Source of the DNA: Leifsonia sp. 1010
Lineage (GTDB): Bacteria; Actinomycetota; Actinomycetes; Actinomycetales; Microbacteriaceae
Assembly (NCBI RefSeq): GCF_031455295.1
Contig: NZ_JAVDSL010000002.1
Coordinates: forward strand, 1-64,000
Reading direction: 5' to 3'
DNA length: 64,000 nt
The notes below the pieces were generated by a model, which saw nothing but the letters and a program-made list of their open reading frames with translations, was not told the DNA's origin and did no database searches. This document shows positions 59,717-64,000 of the stretch, in pieces. Made by a program: the position numbers and the translations under genes. Within the stretch, counting starts at the first letter, position 1. Each line of letters opens with the position of its first letter.

Positions 59717-61476
59717 GCACCGCGCTCTCCGGCCCGGACGCCCTGCTGGCCGGGCTGGATGCGCAGCAGCGGGTCGCGGCGGAGGCGCTGTTCGGTCCGG
59801 TGTGCATCCTCGCCGGTGCCGGAACCGGCAAGACCCGTGCGATCACGCACCGCATCGCGTATGGTGTCGCCTCCGGCGCCTATGCGCCCGGTCGTGTGAT
59901 GGCGCTGACGTTCACCGCGCGCGCCGCCGCCGAGCTGCGCGGGCGGCTCCGTCAGCTGGGCGCCGGGGGAGTGTCGGCGCGGACCTTCCACTCCGCCGCC
60001 CTCGCGCAGCTGAACTACTTCTGGCCGCAGGTCGTCGGCGGGCAGCTGCCCTCCGTGCTGGACGGCAAGGGCCGCATCCTGGGGCATGCCGCCGAGCGGC
60101 TCAAGGTGAAAGTGGACACGGCCACCCTCCGCGACGTCGCCGCGGAGATCGAGTGGCGGAAGGTCTCGGGCCTGAGCATCGAGCAGTACACGGCCGCCGA
60201 CCGGCCGACCCCCGGCTCGCTGACCGCGACGCAGGTCGCCGATCTGCTGCAGTCGTACGAAGACCTCAAGGACGAGCGCAAGCAGATCGACTTCGAGGAT
60301 GTGCTGCTCGCCTGCGCCGGGATGATCGAGTCGGAACCGGCGGTCGCCCTGCAGGTGCGCGAGCAGTACCGCTTCTTCGTCGTGGACGAGTACCAGGACG
60401 TCTCGCCGCTCCAGCACCAGCTGCTCAGCCTGTGGCTGGGCACCCGCCGTGACCTGTGCGTCGTCGGCGACGCCAGTCAGACGATCTACTCCTTCGCCGG
60501 AGCCCGCAGCGAGTACCTGCTCGGGTTCGAGCACGAGCATCCCGGCGCGACCGTGGTGCGACTGGAGCAGAACTACCGCTCGACGCCGGCCGTGATCGAC
60601 ACCGCGAACCGGCTGATGCGCGGGAGGTCCGGCGCGCTGACCCTGCGCCCGGCCGAGGTCGCCGGTGGGACACCGGCAGGTGACCCCGTCACCGAGCCCG
60701 CCGCCTTCGAGGACGATCGGGCCGAGGCCCGCGCCGTCGCCGGGCGCATCGCCGCCGAGCTGGCCGCGGGCGCCCGGCCGGAGCACATCGCGGTGCTGTA
60801 CCGCGTCAACGTCCAAGCCGCGGCACTCGAGCAGGCGCTCGGCGACCTCGGGATCAGCTACCAGATCCGCGGCTCGAAGCGGTTCTTCGACCTGCCGGAG
60901 GTTCGGCAGGCCGTCATGTCGCTGCGGGCGGCCAGCCTCGCGGCCACCGAGGACCCGCTGTTCAAGTCGGTCAGCGACGTGCTGCGCTCGCTGGGATGGT
61001 CGGTGCAGCCGCCCGAGGCCCGCGGCGCCGTCCGCGAGCGCTGGGAGTCGCTGAACGCCATCATGGGCCTGGTGGACGAGCAGCCGCCCGGCCAGACGCT
61101 CCGCGGCTTCACCGACGAACTTCTCGCCCGGCAGGCCGGCCAGCACGAGCCGACGATGTCGGCTGTGACCCTCGCGACCCTCCACGCGGCCAAGGGCCTC
61201 GAATGGCCCTCGGTCTACCTGATCGGCCTGAGCGAGGGCCTCGTGCCGATCAGCTACGCGAGCACCTTCGAGCAGATCGACGAAGAGCGCCGCCTGCTGT
61301 ACGTGGGCATCACGCGAGCGCGTCGCAGCCTCCACCTCAGCTGGGCGGCGCGCGGCAACCAGCCCGGCCGGCCCCAACTCCGGCAGCCGTCACGCTTCCT
61401 GGCGGAGCTGCGGCCGACGGTCACGGTGGAAGGCCGAGGCACCCGCACTCCGGGTGCGGCTCCCACGCGGCGCTGA
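59713..61476 (+). CDS. uvrD2: UvrD2-type DNA helicase without HRDC domain
   Basis: A 587-residue SF1A 3'-5' DNA helicase: Walker A GAGTGKT (35-41), VMALTFTARAAAELRGRL, Walker B VVDEYQDVSPLQ, CVVGDASQTIYSFAGA, QNYRSTPAVI, LATLHAAKGLEWPSVYLIGLSEGLVP, YVGITRARRSL. Mycobacterial UvrD2 is about 700 residues, with an HRDC domain and a tetracysteine motif after the motor; here the protein ends soon after motif VI in a short basic tail without cysteines. The GTG overlaps the nudC stop. The 3' end overlaps the convergent ThiF-like gene by 56 bases. Confidence 0.92.
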   Translation: MSTALSGPDALLAGLDAQQRVAAEALFGPVCILAGAGTGKTRAITHRIAYGVASGAYAPGRVMALTFTARAAAELRGRLRQLGAGGVSARTFHSAALAQLNYFWPQVVGGQLPSVLDGKGRILGHAAERLKVKVDTATLRDVAAEIEWRKVSGLSIEQYTAADRPTPGSLTATQVADLLQSYEDLKDERKQIDFEDVLLACAGMIESEPAVALQVREQYRFFVVDEYQDVSPLQHQLLSLWLGTRRDLCVVGDASQTIYSFAGARSEYLLGFEHEHPGATVVRLEQNYRSTPAVIDTANRLMRGRSGALTLRPAEVAGGTPAGDPVTEPAAFEDDRAEARAVAGRIAAELAAGARPEHIAVLYRVNVQAAALEQALGDLGISYQIRGSKRFFDLPEVRQAVMSLRAASLAATEDPLFKSVSDVLRSLGWSVQPPEARGAVRERWESLNAIMGLVDEQPPGQTLRGFTDELLARQAGQHEPTMSAVTLATLHAAKGLEWPSVYLIGLSEGLVPISYASTFEQIDEERRLLYVGITRARRSLHLSWAARGNQPGRPQLRQPSRFLAELRPTVTVEGRGTRTPGAAPTRR

Positions 61477-62296
61477 CCCAGTCGGCACCGCCCCCTTCCG
61501 AGCGAGCTCGGAGCAACCGCCAGCTCGCCCCGACCGGCGGCGGCTGCACCGACCGTCCGCGCGCCGCGGCGACGCCCGCGAGCACCAGCGCGGCGGCTCG
61601 GGCACCGACGATCGCGGAAACGATCGCGTCCTCACCCGGTGGCGGCAGCGTGTGCAGCTGGGTGGCCATCACCGGCCAGGCCGGGTCGGCCGCCGTGCGG
61701 TGAAGGTCGACGCACCGGAGGCAGGGCGCCACCCCGGGCCGCACCCAGGGGCCGACCGTGACCCCGGCATCCCCGAACACGATCGGCAGGTGGGGGATGT
61801 CGCGTCGCAGCCAGCGGGCGGAACGCTGCGGCTCGATCGCGTACGAGCCGACCAGGACCGCGGCCTCCGCCCGGTCGAGCGCCCGGTCGTCCCACGCGAG
61901 TCCGCCGCGGACCTCCGCGCCAGCATCGGTCAGCATCCGCGCGAGCTGCGACGCGGTCGGTCCCGTCGCGTCGAGCACGACGAGCGGCGGCCGGCCGGGC
62001 GGTCGCTCGTCCCGGCTGCCTGAGCCGTCGGCGCGTCCGTCAACCGCGCCGTCACCGCGTGCCAGCACGGGCGCTATGCGCTTCAGCAGCGCCGCGGCCG
62101 CTCCCGGCGGCGCGCCGGCCCGGTCCGCGAGCAGCTGCAGCCCCTGCCGGGTGACTCCGCACGCGAGCGCGGCGAGCATCCGTTCGTCGGCCGCACTGAC
62201 GCCGTCGAGCACGAGCACCGGCTGTTCCACACCGAACTGCAGGCAGTCGGGAGTGCGCCAGACGCGTTGGATGCGGGGGTCGAGTGCGAGGGCCAT
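61421..62296 (-). CDS. ThiF/E1-like protein, TOMM leader-binding type
   Basis: A 291-residue protein with a central E1-like region but without the usual ATP loop. PCLRCVDLHRTAADPAWPVMATQL is the hallmark of the TOMM precursor leader peptide-binding family; with CGC near the end it supplies four cysteines that can bind zinc. The N-terminal part resembles a winged helix. No YcaO partner or precursor peptide is nearby, and its place beside the zincin-like gene equals M. tuberculosis Rv3196, so it is probably a housekeeping relative rather than a natural-product enzyme. Confidence 0.8.
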   Translation of the reverse strand: MALALDPRIQRVWRTPDCLQFGVEQPVLVLDGVSAADERMLAALACGVTRQGLQLLADRAGAPPGAAAALLKRIAPVLARGDGAVDGRADGSGSRDERPPGRPPLVVLDATGPTASQLARMLTDAGAEVRGGLAWDDRALDRAEAAVLVGSYAIEPQRSARWLRRDIPHLPIVFGDAGVTVGPWVRPGVAPCLRCVDLHRTAADPAWPVMATQLHTLPPPGEDAIVSAIVGARAAALVLAGVAAARGRSVQPPPVGASWRLLRARSEGGGADWVSAAWEPHPECGCLGLPP

Positions 62297-62374
62297 CCCC
62301 GCATCCTGCCGGATGCCGGTGCCCGGTCAGCGGTTGTCCACAGCCGCCGACCGCGGGCCCCGGTCATCCACAGG

Positions 62375-63724
62375 TCAGGCTTCGGTCGGCCGGTCCCGGT
62401 CGTCGCGCAGGAGGTCCTCGATGGCCTGGTCGAGCGCATCCTGCTCGGGCTCCTGACCGGTCGCGGTAGCGGTGAGGCGTGCGACCAGCGCCGACGGGTC
62501 GTCGAGGTCGGACGACTGCGGAAGAAGGTCCGGGTGCGACCACAGGTCGTCGCGCGCATCCATGCCGACCGCCTCCGTCACGGCCTGCCACATCGCCGCG
62601 GCGTCGCGCAGCCGCCGCGGGCGCAGCTCCAGTCCGACGAGGGTCGCGAACGCGGACTCCGCCGGACCGCCCGATGCACGCCGACGCCGCACCGTCTCGG
62701 CGATCGCTTCGGCGCGGGGGAGCAGACGGGTGGCGTTGGCGGTCACCACGTCGACCCAGCCCTCGACCAGCGCGAGGACGGTCTCGAGACGCGCGAGCGC
62801 CTCCTGCTGCTCCTCGGTGCGCGGCGGGATCAGGCGGCCGCTGACCATCGCCTCGCGCAGCTCGTCGGGGTTCGACGGGTCGAAGTTCTCTGCCAGCGAC
62901 TCCAGGGCATCGGTATCGATCGTGATGCCCTTGGCGAAGGCGGTGATCTGCGTGATCAGCTGGAGCCGCAGCCATTTCGCGTGCCGGAACAGGCGTGCGT
63001 GAGCGAGCTCGCGGACCGCGAGGTACAGCTGGATCTGGTCGTCGGGGATGTCGAGTCCGTCGCCGAACTCCGCGATGTTCTGCGGGAGCAGCGCCGCGGT
63101 GCCGTCGGGCAGCAGCGGGATGCCGATGTCGCCCCCGGACACGACCTCCTTCGACAACTGCCCGACCACCTGGCCGAGCTGCATCGCGAACAGGGCGCCG
63201 CCGATGGAGCGCATGACCTGGCCGGCGTTCTGCAGCATGGCCTGCATCTCCTCGGGGGCCTGCTCGGCGAGGACGCGAGTGAGCGCGTCCGAGATGCTGA
63301 GCGCCACCGGCTCGGCCAGCTGCGTCCACAGCGGCATCGTCTGCCGTGCCCACTCGGCGCGGCCGATCAGCTCGGGCGTCGCGCTGAGGCCCGCGACGCC
63401 GGTCGCCTGGTCGAGCCAGAGGGCGGCCACGTGGAAGGCCTGGTCGAGCGAGGCGCGCTCGGCCGGCGTGACCGCATGGGCGCCGTCGGCGGCCAGCTGG
63501 CGCGCCTGCTGCTCGGCGATGTCCCAATTGATGCCGCCGCCCGGATTCATCAGCGCGTTCTGCAGTTGTCCGAGCAGCGCCTGGATGCTGGCGGGATCGT
63601 TCGGGAGGCCCGCGGCACCGGCGAGGCGGCTCGGGTCGATCGATGCGCCGTTCCCCGACAGGAACTGGTTCAGCATGTCGCGGAACTCGTCGTCGTCCCG
63701 CTCCTCGTTCTGGTCGTCGGCCAT
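62375..63724 (-). CDS. Zincin-like metalloprotease family protein (DUF2342)
   Basis: A 449-residue helical protein of the actinobacterial DUF2342 group (Rv3195 type). The motif RELAHARLFRHAKWL (238-252) holds Glu239 and His242 in a degenerate zincin arrangement; a classical HExxH is not present, so peptidase activity is unproven. The first 40 residues are acidic and disordered, as is the tail. GGAGTAGGG lies upstream of the ATG. It is divergent from the PDZ protease gene, a conserved pair. Confidence 0.9.
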   Translation of the reverse strand: MADDQNEERDDDEFRDMLNQFLSGNGASIDPSRLAGAAGLPNDPASIQALLGQLQNALMNPGGGINWDIAEQQARQLAADGAHAVTPAERASLDQAFHVAALWLDQATGVAGLSATPELIGRAEWARQTMPLWTQLAEPVALSISDALTRVLAEQAPEEMQAMLQNAGQVMRSIGGALFAMQLGQVVGQLSKEVVSGGDIGIPLLPDGTAALLPQNIAEFGDGLDIPDDQIQLYLAVRELAHARLFRHAKWLRLQLITQITAFAKGITIDTDALESLAENFDPSNPDELREAMVSGRLIPPRTEEQQEALARLETVLALVEGWVDVVTANATRLLPRAEAIAETVRRRRASGGPAESAFATLVGLELRPRRLRDAAAMWQAVTEAVGMDARDDLWSHPDLLPQSSDLDDPSALVARLTATATGQEPEQDALDQAIEDLLRDDRDRPTEA

Positions 63725-63900
63725 CGTCGTTCCCTACTCCTCGAAGTGAGCCGGCCGTCCGGTGAGCAGCCGTCGGGCTCGGCTTCAGGCTTGTCATCTA
63801 CGCTAGCCGCTGGCGCCGGGATGCCGGGTGGGAATTGCCCTATGCTCGCTTCCGGACCGTGCGCCTGTGGCGAACACGACCCTGACGAGAGGACGCCCCC

Positions 63901-64000
63901 GTGACGCTGTTCGGCGACGAGGACCCCACGCTGCGCACCCAGGAGCGCGCGCGCATCGCGCCGCCGCGGCGCGTGATCATCGGCTGGGTCGCGATCGGCG
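63901..64000 (+). CDS. PDZ/Lon-like protease, N-terminal fragment
   Basis: Only the first 33 codons lie in the window. MTLFGDEDP, an Arg-rich linker and the start of a transmembrane helix (VIIGWVAIG) match the beginning of the actinobacterial PDZ-domain S16-type proteases (Rv3194c), membrane-anchored proteins with an outer PDZ and Lon-like domain. GAGAGGA precedes the GTG by seven bases, and TATGCT near 63841 is a possible -10. The rest of the protein cannot be seen. Confidence 0.75.
   Translation, partial: MTLFGDEDPTLRTQERARIAPPRRVIIGWVAIG

Noticed and set aside
61421-62296. TOMM/RiPP biosynthetic locus
   Set aside because: Only the leader-binding-like protein is present; no YcaO, dehydrogenase or precursor peptide, and the neighbourhood is conserved housekeeping.
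62267-63904. 545-codon plus-strand frame opposite the zincin-like gene
   Set aside because: Antisense shadow; the real plus-strand gene begins at GTG 63901 in a different frame with a ribosome site.

Overview
The window is about 72% GC by eye, with dense coding on both strands, many GTG starts and several TTG or possibly CTG starts. Gene content and order match Actinobacteria, most likely the family Microbacteriaceae (Leifsonia-like). From memory, two blocks match Mycobacterium tuberculosis gene order. The first is dapD, dapE, a DUF3117 protein, an O-methyltransferase, tatB, mrp, a DUF1003 protein and an MgtE-N/CBS protein (the Rv1201c to Rv1234 neighbourhood). The second is an RhlE-type helicase, a ferritin-like protein, a DUF3107 protein, adnA, adnB, nudC, uvrD2, a ThiF-like protein, a zincin-like protein and a PDZ protein (Rv3211 to Rv3194c). 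I see no tRNA, rRNA, CRISPR array, transposase or prophage.

Layout. 1-5.9 kb: a low-complexity edge, a small membrane protein, trmB, a class-3 aldehyde dehydrogenase, aspA and small hypothetical genes. 6-16 kb: hydrolase, FAH-family enzyme, glycosyltransferase, Ada/AlkA fusion, glcD-like oxidase, FKBP, an AhpD-like gene divergent from a MocR regulator, TetR, VOC protein, rpsO. 16.5-22 kb: a secreted GH43 glycosidase with an operator-overlapped promoter, LtrA, VanZ, a fructosamine kinase and a membrane protein, all lying between rpsO and pnp. 22-29 kb: pnp with a structured leader, then an Lrp-type regulator divergent from a three-gene branched-chain 2-oxoacid dehydrogenase operon. 29-32.6 kb: a lipase/lipoprotein cluster. 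32.6-47.9 kb: dapD/dapE and the first mycobacterial-type block, plus aminopeptidase P, a PHP phosphoesterase and a secreted lysozyme-like protein. 48-64 kb: the second block, centred on the AdnAB helicase-nuclease pair and UvrD2.

The most interesting locus is at 29.1-32.6 kb on the minus strand. A DUF2974-like lipase domain is followed by a helical module and two small helical proteins, and is preceded by three tandem paralogous lipoproteins. This matches the layout of the Staphylococcus aureus type VII-secreted lipase TslA, which has a reverse domain order, small Tla partners and lipoprotein immunity proteins (TilA). Here the immunity unit is triplicated, one lipase copy is truncated and fused to a duplicated tail of the neighbouring dapD gene, and the intact lipase is separated from its C-terminal module by an in-frame stop that touches a CTG codon.

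Expression signals. About twenty genes have a TANNNT -10 hexamer ending 6-7 bases before the start codon, which is the signature of leaderless transcripts; this decides several start codons. dapD and dapE share two overlapping -10 boxes in a 17-base gap. Nearly all convergent gene junctions carry long inverted repeats that fall into recurring sequence families.
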